Numbered from the stretch's first letter, positions 26,749 through 36,282 are shown. The stretch is DNA of 64,000 nt from Caulobacter sp. Root343 (GCF_001425745.1 NZ_LMDF01000007.1:899-64898); one strand, 5' to 3'. Notes: a model not told the origin generated them from the sequence alone. Program-made: numbers and translations.

Positions 26749-27693
26749 ATGTACATTCAGCGTCTCTTGACCGCCGCCGCGGCTATCGCCCTGCTGGCCG
26801 GCGCCGCCCAAGCCCAGGACATGACCTCGTCGGCGCCCGCCGCGCAGGCGCCGGCCGCCGCTTCGCCGGTCGTCGCCAAGGGCGATCTGATCGAAACGGC
26901 GCAAGCCTCGGGCCAATTCAACACCTTCCTGAAGGCCGTTTCGGCGGTGAACCTGACCAGCGTCCTGAAGACCAATCAGAACCTGACCCTGTTCGCCCCG
27001 ACCGACGCGGCCTTCGCGGCCTTGCCGGCCGGCGAGCTGGACAAGCTGATGCTGCCCGAGAATGGGCCGCTGCTGCAGAAGGTGCTGACCTATCACCTGA
27101 TCAACGCGAAGGTGGACTCCACCAAGATCAAGGGCGCCAAGGGCGAGGTGAAGAGCGTCGAGGGCTCGCCCTTGCTGCTGGACGGCAGCGGGGCGACGCC
27201 AATGGTCGACAACGCCGCCATCGTCCAGACCGACGTGATGGCCAGCAACGGCGTGCTGCACGTCGTCGACAAGGTGCTGCTGCCCAAGGACGTTCCCGGC
27301 CTGCAGGCCGCGGCCACGCCGTCGGCCACCGACCCGGGCGCGACCATGAACGTGGCCGCCAACGAGCAGGTCGCGCCGGCCATGCCGTCGGATCCGACGA
27401 CCCCGTCGGCTCAAGCTACCACGCCGTCCGCCACGACCGCGCCGACCTCGACCACCGACCTGGCCGCCGATCCGGCCGCCTCGCCGTCGGCCATGGCCGC
27501 CCCGGCCGCCGGGGTGAACACTTCGGGCACGGTCCCGGTGTCGTCGCAATCGCCGGACGCCCAGGCCTCTTTGAAGGCCGGCGACGCCAATGTGGTCTCC
27601 AACCCGCCGGTCGCCGACACGCCGGAGAACCGCGCCAAGTACGGCAAGCCGATGTCGAACGCCGGCAAGCGCACCGCCCCGCGCGGCAACTAG
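26749..27693 (+). CDS. Secreted fasciclin-domain protein
   Basis: This 314-residue protein has a signal peptide (residues 1-22, ending AAQA) and one fasciclin domain (about residues 45-190: GQFNTFLKAVSAVNLTS, LTLFAPTDAAFAALPAGEL, KVLTYHLINAKV, NGVLHVVDKVLLP). The C-terminal third is low-complexity Ala/Pro/Thr/Ser, probably disordered. Fasciclin proteins mediate adhesion or respond to envelope stress. The EcfG-like promoter upstream suggests a stress role. AGAGGAACT precedes ATG 26749. Confidence 0.9.
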   Translation: MYIQRLLTAAAAIALLAGAAQAQDMTSSAPAAQAPAAASPVVAKGDLIETAQASGQFNTFLKAVSAVNLTSVLKTNQNLTLFAPTDAAFAALPAGELDKLMLPENGPLLQKVLTYHLINAKVDSTKIKGAKGEVKSVEGSPLLLDGSGATPMVDNAAIVQTDVMASNGVLHVVDKVLLPKDVPGLQAAATPSATDPGATMNVAANEQVAPAMPSDPTTPSAQATTPSATTAPTSTTDLAADPAASPSAMAAPAAGVNTSGTVPVSSQSPDAQASLKAGDANVVSNPPVADTPENRAKYGKPMSNAGKRTAPRGN

Positions 27694-27745
27694 TTCGCCG
27701 CCTGGCACTTTCGCCGGACACGCTCCGGACATCGCTTGAAGCAGC

Positions 27746-27778
27746 AGTCGGCGGGCCCTATGGTCCGCCGACTTTTTT
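27746..27778 (+). terminator. Terminator upstream of glyQ
   Basis: AGTCGGCGG (27746-27754) pairs with CCGCCGACT (27765-27773), followed by six T. It lies just 19 bases before the glyQ ATG, so it either ends the fasciclin transcript or acts as a 5'-leader attenuator of glyQ. Confidence 0.75.
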
Positions 27779-27796
27779 CCAGCCCTGCTTTGATTG

Positions 27797-28696
27797 ATGT
27801 CGCGCGAAAAACCCAAGTCCTTCCAGAGCCTGATCCTGACGCTCCATGACTATTGGAGCCGGCAGGGCTGCATCATCCTGCAACCGCATGACGTGGAAGT
27901 GGGGGCGGGGACCCTGCACCCGGCCACGGTGCTGCGCGCCCTGGGCCCCAAGCCGTGGAACGCGGCCTATGTGCAGCCCTCGCGCCGCCCGGGCGACGGG
28001 CGCTATGGCGAGAACCCCAACCGCCTGCAGCACTATTACCAGTACCAGGTGATCCTGAAGCCGAACCCCGAGAACATGCAGGACCTGTATCTCGGCTCGC
28101 TGGAAGCGATCGGCCTTGATTTGCGCACCCACGACATTCGCTTCGTCGAGGACGATTGGGAAAACCCGACCGTCGGCGCCTGGGGCCTGGGCTGGGAAGT
28201 CTGGTGCGACGGCATGGAAGTCAGCCAGTACACCTATTTCCAGCAGGTCGGCGGCCTGGACGTCTCGCCGGTGGCCGGCGAACTGACCTACGGCCTGGAA
28301 CGCCTGGCCATGTACGTGTTCGGCGTCGACAACGTCTACGACCTGCCGTTCAACGACCCCGACTCGCCGCTGGGCGCCACGACCTATGGCGAAGTGTTCC
28401 TGGAGAACGAGCGCCAGCAGTCGGAGGCCAACTTCCACGGCTACGACGTCGCCGTGCTCAAGCAGCAGTTCGAGCAGATGGAACAGCAGGTCCCGCTGAT
28501 GCTGGCCCGCTCGTATCAGGGCAAGGCCCTGGTGCTGCCCGCCTACGACATGGTCCTCAAGGCCAGCCACCTCTTCAACCTGATGAACGCCCGCGGCGCG
28601 ATCGCGGTCGCCGAGCGCGCCAGCTACATCGGCCGCATCCGCGACCTCTGTAAGCTGTGCGCCAGCGCGTGGGTCGATCAGCAGGAAGCCGCGTAA
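27797..28696 (+). CDS. glyQ: Glycyl-tRNA synthetase alpha subunit
   Basis: This 299-residue subunit of the alpha2-beta2 enzyme holds the class II catalytic site. It is recognised by [35 protein letters not shown] (motif 2-like) and [14 protein letters not shown]. It charges tRNA-Gly with glycine. ATG 27797 is preferred over the TTG just before it. A terminator-like hairpin lies directly upstream. glyS follows by 6 bases, so the two are cotranscribed. Confidence 0.96.
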   Translation: MSREKPKSFQSLILTLHDYWSRQGCIILQPHDVEVGAGTLHPATVLRALGPKPWNAAYVQPSRRPGDGRYGENPNRLQHYYQYQVILKPNPENMQDLYLGSLEAIGLDLRTHDIRFVEDDWENPTVGAWGLGWEVWCDGMEVSQYTYFQQVGGLDVSPVAGELTYGLERLAMYVFGVDNVYDLPFNDPDSPLGATTYGEVFLENERQQSEANFHGYDVAVLKQQFEQMEQQVPLMLARSYQGKALVLPAYDMVLKASHLFNLMNARGAIAVAERASYIGRIRDLCKLCASAWVDQQEAA

Positions 28697-28702
28697 GTAC
28701 CG

Positions 28703-31111
28703 ATGCCCCAACTTCTTCTCGAACTGTTCTCCGAAGAGATCCCGGCCCGCATGCAGGCCCAGGCCGCCAAGGACCTGGAGCGCATGGCGCGCGAGCATCT
28801 GGCCGCCGCCGGCTTCCTGCCCGAGGCCCTGAAGACCTTCGCCGGCCCGCGCCGCCTGACCCTCGTGGCCGAGGGCCTGCCGCTGGCCCAGGCTGACCGC
28901 AAGGAAGAGCTCAAAGGTCCCCGCGTCGGCGCTCCTCCTCAAGCGATGGAAGGCTTCCTGCGCAAGGCGGGCCTGACGCAAGACCAGCTGGTCGAGCGCG
29001 ACGGCGTCTACATGGCCTTCATCGAGAAGAAGGGCCGCCCAACGCCGGAGATCGTCGCCGAGATGGTCGAGGCGATCGTCCGCAACTTCCCCTGGCCCAA
29101 GTCGATGACCTGGGGGACCAAGAAGTTGCGCTGGGTGCGTCCGCTGAAGCGGATCCTCTGCGTGCTGGACCGCGAGGTCGTGCCGTTCGCCATCGAGGGG
29201 ATCGAAAGCGGCGACATCACCGAAGGCCACCGTTTCATGGGCGACGCCCAGCCGTTCGTCGCGAAGGATTTCGACGAGTACGCGGCCGGTCTGGAAGCTC
29301 ACTACGTCGTGCTTGACGTCGAGGAGCGCAAGGAACGCATTCTCGAGGGCTGCAAGACCCTGTGCTTCGCGCGCCATCTCGAGTTGGTCGAAGACCAGGG
29401 CCTGCTGGAAGAGGTCGCGGGCCTCGCCGAATGGCCGACGCCGGTGCTGGGCGACATGGATCCGGTGTTCCTCAGCCTGCCGTCCGAGGTCATCCGCACC
29501 TCGATGCGCACCCACCAGAAGTACTTCGCCGTCCGCAAAGCGGGCGAGCAGGGCCTGGCGCCGCACTTCATCACCATCGCCAACATCCAGGCGGCCGACG
29601 GCGGCGCGGTGATCGCGGCCGGCAACGCCAAGGTGCTGTCCTCGCGCCTGTCCGACGCCCGCTTCTTCTGGGACGAGGACGTCAAGGTCGGCTTCGAGCC
29701 GTGGCTGAAGAAGCTGGACGGGGTGACCTTCCACGCCAAGCTCGGGACCATGGCCCAGCGCGTCGAGCGCATCGTCGCCCTGGCTGGCGAGATCGCCCCG
29801 CTCGTGGGCGCTGACGTCGAGAAGACCAAGGAAGCCGCGCGCCTGGCCAAGGCCGATCTCGCTTCGCAGATGGTCGGCGAGTTCCCCGAGCTGCAGGGGA
29901 TCATGGGCGGCTATTACGCCCGGACCTTCGGCCTGGACGGCGAGATCGCCGATGCGGTGCGGGACCACTACAAGCCGCAAGGGCCGTCTGATGCGGTGCC
30001 GACCGCGCCGGTGAGTGTGGCGGTGGCGCTGGCGGACAAGCTGGACACGCTGGTCGGCTTCTTCGCGATCGACGAAAAGCCGACGGGGTCGAAGGATCCC
30101 TATGCGCTGCGCCGCGCGGCGTTGGGCGTGATCCGGATCATTCTAGAGAATCAAATTCACGCCGAGTTACGCCCGCTAGCCGTGAAATCTCTCGTGGCAA
30201 TGCACGCGAATTTGGACTCTACGAGACTACACGCGATTTGGGGTCGTATCGAGTATGGTGGTCTCGTCGACTCTATTTCGGATGAAGATATTCAATTCCT
30301 GCTGCAGTCCTATTTCGTCGACCGTTGGCTGAATTTCGACGGTGTTGTCGACGATCTACAAAAGAAATCAAAGGCCGCTCACGGTGTTGTAAGTCCAGAC
30401 TCCGAGGTCGGCACGGCAGTTCTAAAGTTGCACAAGCCCGTGGGTGAGCGGATCATTGATCTGGCCTACTTGGTTGAACGAGTTAGAGATCCATCAAAAG
30501 AGTTGTCCGAACTGACGCATGAGAACGACGTCAAGCACGTCCGGGCGGAAATTGAAAATATTCCGAATATCGTGGCGGAGAAGTTCTCGAAGGATCTTCG
30601 TGATTTCGATAGTTTCTTCGCCGACCGTCTGAAGGTCACCCTCCGCGACCAAGGCAAACGCCATGACCTCGTTGACGCGGTCTTCGCCTTAGGCGACGAC
30701 GACCTCGTTCGCATCGTCGCGCGGGTCGAGGCCCTGGACGGTTTCCTGAAGACCGACGACGGCAAAACCCTGATGGCTGGCTACAAGCGTGCTTCCAACA
30801 TCCTCAAGGCCGAGGAGAAGAAGGGCGCTCTGCCGACCGGCGAGCCGCAGGCTCCGGCCGCCGGCAGCGACGCCGAGGTCCAGCTGTTCGACGCCCTGCG
30901 CGTGCTGAAGGCGCCGCTGGCCGACGCCCTGGCCAGGGAAGACTTCACCGGCGCCATGGCTCAGCTCGCTGGCCTGCGCGGTCCGGTCGACGCCTATCTG
31001 GACGGCGTGTTCGTGAATGATCCCGAGCACCGCGACAACCGCTTGAAGACGCTGGCGGCGGTGCGCGACGCCATGGGCCAGGTGGCGGACTTCGGGCTGA
31101 TCGCGGGCTAA
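28703..31111 (+). CDS. glyS: Glycyl-tRNA synthetase beta subunit with low-GC in-frame segment
   Basis: This 802-residue protein begins with the family start LLLELFSEEIPARMQ and includes MRTHQKYFAV, and the DALR-like C-terminal part KVTLRDQGKRHDLVDAVFALG and YKRASNILKAEEKK. It is about 110 residues longer than the usual 690. The extra length lies around residues 480-640 between IRIILEN and FFADRL. DNA there (30145-30620) is markedly AT-richer and uses rare codons (TTA at 30167, AGA at 30485). The frame stays open throughout. It functions in the alpha2-beta2 enzyme, tRNA-Gly binding and editing. Confidence 0.93.
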   Translation: MPQLLLELFSEEIPARMQAQAAKDLERMAREHLAAAGFLPEALKTFAGPRRLTLVAEGLPLAQADRKEELKGPRVGAPPQAMEGFLRKAGLTQDQLVERDGVYMAFIEKKGRPTPEIVAEMVEAIVRNFPWPKSMTWGTKKLRWVRPLKRILCVLDREVVPFAIEGIESGDITEGHRFMGDAQPFVAKDFDEYAAGLEAHYVVLDVEERKERILEGCKTLCFARHLELVEDQGLLEEVAGLAEWPTPVLGDMDPVFLSLPSEVIRTSMRTHQKYFAVRKAGEQGLAPHFITIANIQAADGGAVIAAGNAKVLSSRLSDARFFWDEDVKVGFEPWLKKLDGVTFHAKLGTMAQRVERIVALAGEIAPLVGADVEKTKEAARLAKADLASQMVGEFPELQGIMGGYYARTFGLDGEIADAVRDHYKPQGPSDAVPTAPVSVAVALADKLDTLVGFFAIDEKPTGSKDPYALRRAALGVIRIILENQIHAELRPLAVKSLVAMHANLDSTRLHAIWGRIEYGGLVDSISDEDIQFLLQSYFVDRWLNFDGVVDDLQKKSKAAHGVVSPDSEVGTAVLKLHKPVGERIIDLAYLVERVRDPSKELSELTHENDVKHVRAEIENIPNIVAEKFSKDLRDFDSFFADRLKVTLRDQGKRHDLVDAVFALGDDDLVRIVARVEALDGFLKTDDGKTLMAGYKRASNILKAEEKKGALPTGEPQAPAAGSDAEVQLFDALRVLKAPLADALAREDFTGAMAQLAGLRGPVDAYLDGVFVNDPEHRDNRLKTLAAVRDAMGQVADFGLIAG
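30145..30620 (+). other. Low-GC segment inside glyS
   Basis: Sixty-base lines starting at 30181, 30241, 30481 and 30541 contain by my hand count 30, 27, 28 and 30 G+C, that is 45-50 percent, while flanking glyS is visibly much richer. Codon choice changes at both ends (TTA, CTA, AGA, AAA, ATT). The segment codes for about 160 residues that are largely absent from shorter GlyS proteins. Confidence 0.7.
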
Positions 31112-31252
31112 CCCCATCCGACCTCCCCGGCGAAAGCCGGGGTCCAGATCGAACCCAGAGCGCCGTGCGGCTTCGCGCGGCGCTCTTTCGCATTCACGGC
31201 TGACGCCCAGGATGAAACTGGGCCCCGGCTTTCGCCGGGGAGGTCGGGGTTA
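31110..31252. repeat. Long intergenic inverted repeat between glyS and the metal-hydrolase gene
   Basis: The left arm TAACCCCATCCGACCTCCCC at 31110 is near-complementary to the right arm ending GGGGAGGTCGGGGTTA at 31252. The core CCCCGGCGAAAGCCGGGG is itself a palindrome. It spans the gap between converging genes. A smaller GCGCCG/CGGCGC hairpin sits in the middle. It probably ends both transcripts. Confidence 0.75.
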
Positions 31253-31265
31253 GGGAGGACCCTCG

Positions 31266-32108
31266 CTAAGCCGCCGCCACGTCGAACTCCGCCTTCCAGT
31301 CGGCCACCAGGGCGCGGTCGTCCTGGTCCCATGGGTGGAAGCCTGGCCGGTACCAGGCCAGGTAGGTCTTCCAGCCGCGGCGGAAGATGCCGGGGTTGCC
31401 CCACACGAACCGCTTCACGGCCTTCAGCGCCGCCTTGGGCGTGTAGCCGTCGGCCTCCAGCAGTCGGGCGGCGTAGCGGCTGATGTTGCGGGTGAACATG
31501 AGGGTCACCAGGACCATCGCCCGGCAGCGGATCATGTAGCGGCGCAGCGGCGGCCAGTCCTTGGTGACTTCCAGGAAGACGTCGTAGGCCACGGCCTTGT
31601 GCTCGGTCTCTTCCATGGCGTGCCAGCGCCACAGCTGCTCGACGCCGGCGGGAGCGCCGTCAAACAGGTCGCGATGGCGGGCGTGCATCTCGGCCATCAT
31701 CGCCGTGAAATGCTCGAGCGCGATGGTCGACAGCAGCATGGCCATCTTGCCCCGTCCGCGGACCAGCTCGACGCGGCCGCGAATAGCCGCCTCAACCTCG
31801 GTCACCGGATAGCGCTGGCGATCGATAAGACTGTTCAGCTGGTGGTGCTCGCGCGAGTGGATGGCCTCTTGCGCGATGAAGCCGCGCACGTCCTCGGCCA
31901 GCTTGCCGGTCAGCAGGTGGCGGTAGTTCTTCACCGCGTCCATGAACACCCGCTCGCCGTCCGGGAAGGTCAGGGACAGGGCGTTGAACACCGCCGTGCC
32001 GACCGGATCGCCGCCCAGCCAATGGCCCTGACGGGCGTCCTCCAGCGAAAAGCGGATGTCGCGCGGCTGGACGGTCAGGTCGCCGGGCGTGGTTTTGGTG
32101 TCGGTCAT
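31266..32108 (-). CDS. Ferritin-like metal-dependent hydrolase family protein (PF10118-type)
   Basis: This 280-residue all-helical protein has paired metal-ligand motifs: QEAIHSREHHQLN, TIALEHFTAMMAEMHARH and HAMEETEHKAVAYDVF. They match the ExxH diiron pattern of the PF10118 'predicted metal-dependent hydrolase' family. Its reaction is not established, and oxygen-dependent lipid chemistry is possible. It is divergent from the TetR gene, whose operator-like palindrome lies in the shared promoter, so it is the likely target of that repressor. It converges with glyS across an inverted repeat. Confidence 0.8.
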   Translation of the reverse strand: MTDTKTTPGDLTVQPRDIRFSLEDARQGHWLGGDPVGTAVFNALSLTFPDGERVFMDAVKNYRHLLTGKLAEDVRGFIAQEAIHSREHHQLNSLIDRQRYPVTEVEAAIRGRVELVRGRGKMAMLLSTIALEHFTAMMAEMHARHRDLFDGAPAGVEQLWRWHAMEETEHKAVAYDVFLEVTKDWPPLRRYMIRCRAMVLVTLMFTRNISRYAARLLEADGYTPKAALKAVKRFVWGNPGIFRRGWKTYLAWYRPGFHPWDQDDRALVADWKAEFDVAAA

Positions 32109-32173
32109 GGCGTTGCGCGCTCCGCCGGTTTACGGCTCTGTCGGCCTGTCTCGCGGTCATGAGTGAGTTATAC

Positions 32174-32187
32174 TGACAAAAATGTCA
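32174..32187. promoter_or_regulatory. Palindromic operator overlapping the TetR start codon
   Basis: TGACA-AAAA-TGTCA spans 32174-32187 and includes the ATG at 32182. It lies between the divergent hydrolase and TetR genes and could repress both. Because the start codon sits inside it, TetR expression would be directly autoregulated, and the mRNA may be almost leaderless. Confidence 0.6.
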
Positions 32188-32778
32188 ATAGAAGCATCCG
32201 CTCCGAAACCGCGCGTCCGCCGCTCGCCCGAGGCGGCGCGCGAGAACATTCTGGCCGCCGCCGAGGCCTTGCTGGTCGAGCACGGTCCGCAGGCGATCAA
32301 GCTGGCCGACGTGGCCAAGGCCGCCGGGGTGGTCCACGCCAACGTCATCCATCACTTCGGCTCGATTGCCGGCGTCGAGACAGCGCTGATGGAGCGGATG
32401 ATCCGCCAGCTGGCCGACAAGATCATCGCCGGCTTCAACGAGGAGGGCGCGACGCCTGGCTTCGGCGCCCAGGCCTTGTTCGACGCGTTCGAGGCCAAGG
32501 GCGCGGCGCGGCTGGCTGCTTGGCTGGAGCTGACCGGCGAGGGGCGGCGCATGACCCTGGTCCGGGCGGTGGTCGACCAGGTGGTCCAGACGCGACTGGC
32601 GCGCGAGGTGGTCGCCGACCGCGAGGCGGCGGTCGATTTCATCCTGCTGAACATCATCCTGGCCATCGGCGTGGGCCTGTTCGGCCCGACCCTCAGCGAG
32701 CTGCTCGGCCGGCCGCCCGAGCGGGCGCGAGAGCTGGCGCTGGAGCTGATCCAGGGCCGGATCAGCGGTAAGCTCTAG
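32182..32778 (+). CDS. TetR-family transcriptional repressor
   Basis: This 198-residue protein has an N-terminal helix-turn-helix (ARENILAAAEALLVEHGPQAIKLADVAKAAGVVHANVIHHFGS, about residues 17-60) and a helical ligand-binding half. It likely represses the divergent hydrolase gene and itself through the TGACA-N4-TGTCA site. The ligand is unknown, with a lipid or aldehyde plausible given the hydrolase. The start is ATG 32182, with no ribosome site visible upstream. Confidence 0.88.
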   Translation: MSIEASAPKPRVRRSPEAARENILAAAEALLVEHGPQAIKLADVAKAAGVVHANVIHHFGSIAGVETALMERMIRQLADKIIAGFNEEGATPGFGAQALFDAFEAKGAARLAAWLELTGEGRRMTLVRAVVDQVVQTRLAREVVADREAAVDFILLNIILAIGVGLFGPTLSELLGRPPERARELALELIQGRISGKL

Positions 32779-33170
32779 ACCCGCGCCAGCAGAGCCGGCA
32801 GCACCGCGTCGGTCAGCAGCGGCGCCAGGCGCAGATCGCCCGGCGCGGCCGGGTCGATCCAGGCCAGCTCCTCGATCTCAGCCAGCGCGGCGATGTCGCC
32901 CTCGACCGACGCCAGGTAGGTGGCCGATTGCACCGTGAAGCCGGCCTCGTTGGCGGCCGGGGCGGAGAACCGGCCCAGCAGCTCGGCGTGGACCAGCCGG
33001 CAGCCCAGCTCTTCCGCCAGCTCGCGGGCCAGGGTGGTCAGGTCGTCCTCGTCGCGATCGCGCTTGCCGCCGGGCTTCATGTAGGTGGTCGTGCCGCGCT
33101 TGCGGACCAGCAGCATGCGGCCGTCCGCGTCGCGGATCACGGCGGTGACGATGTCGAGGACGCGGCTCAT
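32775..33170 (-). CDS. Nudix hydrolase
   Basis: This 131-residue protein has a complete Nudix box GKRDRDEDDLTTLARELAEELGC (split for reading at GX5E then REL-AEELG). The enzymes hydrolyse nucleoside diphosphates linked to another moiety, for example oxidised nucleotides or ADP-ribose. The substrate cannot be told. It lies 35 bases downstream of the serine hydrolase, at the end of the minus-strand hemB cluster, and converges with the TetR gene, overlapping its last four bases. Confidence 0.88.
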   Translation of the reverse strand: MSRVLDIVTAVIRDADGRMLLVRKRGTTTYMKPGGKRDRDEDDLTTLARELAEELGCRLVHAELLGRFSAPAANEAGFTVQSATYLASVEGDIAALAEIEELAWIDPAAPGDLRLAPLLTDAVLPALLARV

Positions 33171-33205
33171 GACGGCAGGGTAGCCGCGTCCCGAGATTCG
33201 GGCCG

Positions 33206-34327
33206 CTACTTCTCGATCGCCGCCAGGATGTGCTCGGTCAGCAGCTTCTCGGAGATGGCGTGCGGCTGGCGGACGCCGAAGTTGGTGGTGGTGATCACGG
33301 CGACCAGATCGAGGTCCGGAACGATGGCCACCTTGTTGCCGCCTGAGCCGCTCATCAGCCAGGCCTTGTGGTCGGCCCCATCAGATCCTGGGAAGGTCTG
33401 CAACCAGATCAGATAGCCGTAGTCGGTGTTTTCTCGGGCGTTGGCGTGCGGAGCCACGGAAGCCCTCACGAACTCGGCCGGCAAGACGGTCTTGCCGTCC
33501 CACTGGCCGCCGTTCGCGTAGAGTTGGCCCAGTTTCAGCAGGTCGCGACTACGCAGGCCCAGGCCGCCGCCGCCCATGGCGAGGCCCTTCGGCGACATTT
33601 GCCAGTGCGGGGCCTCAATGCCGAGCGGCTTGAACAGGACCTCATCGGCGAAGGCGGGCAGGGGCTTCTTCACTGCATTCTGGACGACCGCGCCCAGGGT
33701 CACGACGCCCGCGGTGCAGTAGCTGAAGGCGCGGCCGTAGGGCGCGGCCTCGGGTTTGGGGCTCCACTCCGGAAAGCCGCGCACCGGCAGGTCGAGGTAG
33801 AAGCCCACCCAGTCCTCGATCAGGTACATCCGCTCCTCGTTGCCGCGCGAGTATTGGTTGTCGTCGTCGCACTCGGCGATCGAGCTCATGGTCAGCAAGT
33901 CCTCTACCGTGACCCTGTCCTTGCGCGGATCCGGATTGGCGGCCGGCGGCCGGTCCTTGAGGTAGGTCTTGATCGGCGCCTGGACGCTGGGCAGAGCGCC
34001 GCGGGCGATCGCCGCCCCGGCCAGCATGGCGGTGACGGTCTTGGTGGTGGAGCGTGTGTTGCGCCGCGCCTCCGGCCCGCCATCCGGCTTGCCCTCGTCG
34101 TAATAGGCCTCGAACACCAGCTTGCCGTGGCGGGCGATCAGGACGCTGGTGATCTGCTGGAACTGACCGGCCTTGATGGCGACGGACATCGCGTCGAGCT
34201 TGGCGGCGGATAGGCCTTCGGCGGCGGGCGTCGCGACGGGCAGGTCGGACGCGGCGAGCGCGTTGGACAGCGGAGAGAGGGCCAGGGCGGCGGCGAAGGC
34301 GAGGGCTTTCAAGGGCGGGAACTCCAC
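33206..34327 (-). CDS. Exported serine hydrolase, beta-lactamase family
   Basis: This 373-residue protein has a signal peptide ([21 protein letters not shown]). The S-T-T-K nucleophile motif is at residues 93-96, [10 protein letters not shown] replaces the YxN motif, and [12 protein letters not shown] lies near the KTG position. It may be an esterase or a peptidoglycan-modifying carboxypeptidase. It is 15 bases downstream of the AraC gene and likely in the same transcript. The substrate is unknown. Confidence 0.85.
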   Translation of the reverse strand: MEFPPLKALAFAAALALSPLSNALAASDLPVATPAAEGLSAAKLDAMSVAIKAGQFQQITSVLIARHGKLVFEAYYDEGKPDGGPEARRNTRSTTKTVTAMLAGAAIARGALPSVQAPIKTYLKDRPPAANPDPRKDRVTVEDLLTMSSIAECDDDNQYSRGNEERMYLIEDWVGFYLDLPVRGFPEWSPKPEAAPYGRAFSYCTAGVVTLGAVVQNAVKKPLPAFADEVLFKPLGIEAPHWQMSPKGLAMGGGGLGLRSRDLLKLGQLYANGGQWDGKTVLPAEFVRASVAPHANARENTDYGYLIWLQTFPGSDGADHKAWLMSGSGGNKVAIVPDLDLVAVITTTNFGVRQPHAISEKLLTEHILAAIEK

Positions 34328-34342
34328 GGAGACGCCCGAGCT

Positions 34343-35206
34343 CTAAGCCGCGTCGGACGTCTCGTCTTGGACGCGTGCAACATCCGGCGGGCGGCCACAC
34401 AGCCGGGCGAACTCGCCGGGCGTGACGCCATAGGCGCGCTGGAACTGGCGATTGAGGTGGCTCTGGTCGCAGAATCCGCAGGCCAGGGCGATCTCGCCGA
34501 TCGGATCGCGGCCGCGCATCAGAAGGTCGGCGGCGCGCTCCAGGCGACGGGTTCGCAGCCGATCGCCCGGCGCCGCGCCCATCCAGCGGCGATAGCCGCG
34601 CGCCAGGTGGACCGGATGTACGCCCGCTACGCGAGCCAGGTCGGCGACGCCGATCGGCTGGTCGAAGGCGTCGGCCAGATAGGTCTCGGTGAGTTCCAGC
34701 CAGGACGGGAGCCGTTCGCCGTCGCGTGTCGGGCTCAAGGCCTGGGCCGCCAATTCCAGGCTCAGGCCCTCCAGCGACAGGGGCTCGGCGTCGCGAGCGA
34801 GCAAGGCGCGAGTCAGGCGCAGGGCCGCGCGGCGCGCATCAGGGCCAACGAGCCGCAGGGCGTCGATCGCCGCGCCGCGTCCGGCGTCAGCCAAGGCTCG
34901 CCAGTCCGAGGCCTCGAAGCTGACAGCTAGAAAGTAGCCGCCGACCTCGACGAAGCGGTCGCGATGGACGACTCCGGGCGGATTGAAGACCAGCACCGGC
35001 CCTTCGGTCTCTGGACCGGCGGCGGTGGTGATGTAGCGGCCGTGGGTGGCCAGCACGAAGTGGGCGTCGTCGTGGCTGTGCTCGTCGACGTGCTCGGCGC
35101 GCTTGGTGGCTTCCAGATGCGCAAGACGTACGCCTGGCAGGCGGCGTTCAATTGTGGGCGCGCCGTAGAACCGGCCTTGGCTGAAGGCGGTTCTCGGCGC
35201 GGCCAT
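34343..35206 (-). CDS. AraC-family transcriptional regulator
   Basis: This 287-residue protein has an N-terminal cupin-like sensor half (HVDEHSHDDAHFVLATHG, PPGVVHRD) and a C-terminal double helix-turn-helix (GVADLARVAGVHPVHLARGYRRWMG and IALACGFCDQSHLNRQFQRAYGVTPGEFAR). Its start is one base after the hemB stop, implying cotranscription with hemB. The downstream serine hydrolase may be its target or operon partner. Ligand unknown. Confidence 0.88.
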   Translation of the reverse strand: MAAPRTAFSQGRFYGAPTIERRLPGVRLAHLEATKRAEHVDEHSHDDAHFVLATHGRYITTAAGPETEGPVLVFNPPGVVHRDRFVEVGGYFLAVSFEASDWRALADAGRGAAIDALRLVGPDARRAALRLTRALLARDAEPLSLEGLSLELAAQALSPTRDGERLPSWLELTETYLADAFDQPIGVADLARVAGVHPVHLARGYRRWMGAAPGDRLRTRRLERAADLLMRGRDPIGEIALACGFCDQSHLNRQFQRAYGVTPGEFARLCGRPPDVARVQDETSDAA

Positions 35207-35207
35207 G

Positions 35208-36209
35208 CTAGCCCAGCTTCTCGGCGGCCCACGGGGCGAAGTAGGTGATGATCCCCGCTGCGCCCGCCCGCTTGAAGGCGGTGAGGCTCTCCAGAATGGC
35301 GCGGTCCTGGTCGATCCAGCCGTTCTGGGCGGCGGCCATGATCATCGCGTACTCGCCGGAGACCTGGAAAGCGTAGGTCGGCATGCGGAACTCGTCGACC
35401 AGGCGCCGCAGGATATCCAGATAGGGCATCCCTGGCTTGACCATGACCATGTCAGCGCCCTCGGCGATGTCGAGCGCGACCTCGCGGATCGCCTCCTCGG
35501 TGTTGGCCGGATCCATCTGGTAGGTCTTCTTGTCGCCCTGGCCACCGGCGAGCTTCGCGGAGCCGATGGCGTCGCGGTAAGGGCCATAGAAGGCCGAGGC
35601 GTACTTGGCCGCGTAGGACATGATCATCACGTCCTGGAAGTTCGCGCCCTCCAGCGCTGCGCGCAGCTTGCCGACGCGGCCATCCATCATGTCGGACGGC
35701 GCCAGGATGTCGGCGCCGGCCTCGGCTTGCATCAAGCCCTGTTCGATCAGGCGCTCGATGGTCGGATCGTTGAGGATCTTGCCGCCCTCGATCACGCCGT
35801 CATGGCCGTGGTCGGTGAAGGGGTCCAGCGCCACGTCGCACATGATGCCGACCTCGGGGGCGGCGTCCTTCATGGCTTTCACGGCGCGCGGGATCACCCC
35901 GTTCGGATCGGCGGCGATCGAGCCGGTCGCGTCCTTCCGGGAGCCGTCGATATGCGGGAAGATGGCGATAGCCGGTATGCCCAGGTCGCGCGCCCGGACG
36001 GCGGCCTTGGCGGCCTCCTTGACCGACAGCCGCTCGACGCCGGGCATCGAGGCGACCGGAATGGTCCCTTCGCCCTCATGCACCACCATCGACCAGATCA
36101 GGTCGGAGGGCCGAACCTCGGTTTCACGGACAAGACGGCGGGTCCAGTCGGCCTGGCGCAGGCGGCGCAGGCGCGTGGCGGGATAGGGGGCGAGGGGCGG
36201 GGTGGTCAT
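35208..36209 (-). CDS. hemB: Delta-aminolevulinic acid dehydratase (porphobilinogen synthase)
   Basis: This 333-residue enzyme joins two 5-aminolevulinate molecules into porphobilinogen, the second step of the heme and corrin pathway, in the cytoplasm. The Schiff-base lysine lies in MVMVKPGMPYLDIL, and the second active-site lysine region is YGPYRDAIGSAKLAG. The Cys-rich zinc site of animal enzymes is absent, which fits the Mg-type bacterial form. Length is normal. The AraC gene follows immediately. Confidence 0.96.
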   Translation of the reverse strand: MTTPPLAPYPATRLRRLRQADWTRRLVRETEVRPSDLIWSMVVHEGEGTIPVASMPGVERLSVKEAAKAAVRARDLGIPAIAIFPHIDGSRKDATGSIAADPNGVIPRAVKAMKDAAPEVGIMCDVALDPFTDHGHDGVIEGGKILNDPTIERLIEQGLMQAEAGADILAPSDMMDGRVGKLRAALEGANFQDVMIMSYAAKYASAFYGPYRDAIGSAKLAGGQGDKKTYQMDPANTEEAIREVALDIAEGADMVMVKPGMPYLDILRRLVDEFRMPTYAFQVSGEYAMIMAAAQNGWIDQDRAILESLTAFKRAGAAGIITYFAPWAAEKLG

Positions 36210-36282
36210 GCGACTGGTTTCGCGCGGCGGACCGCGCGAGGCAAGACGAAGAAGCGCCCTCTTGGCTCCTTAAGGTCGTTGC

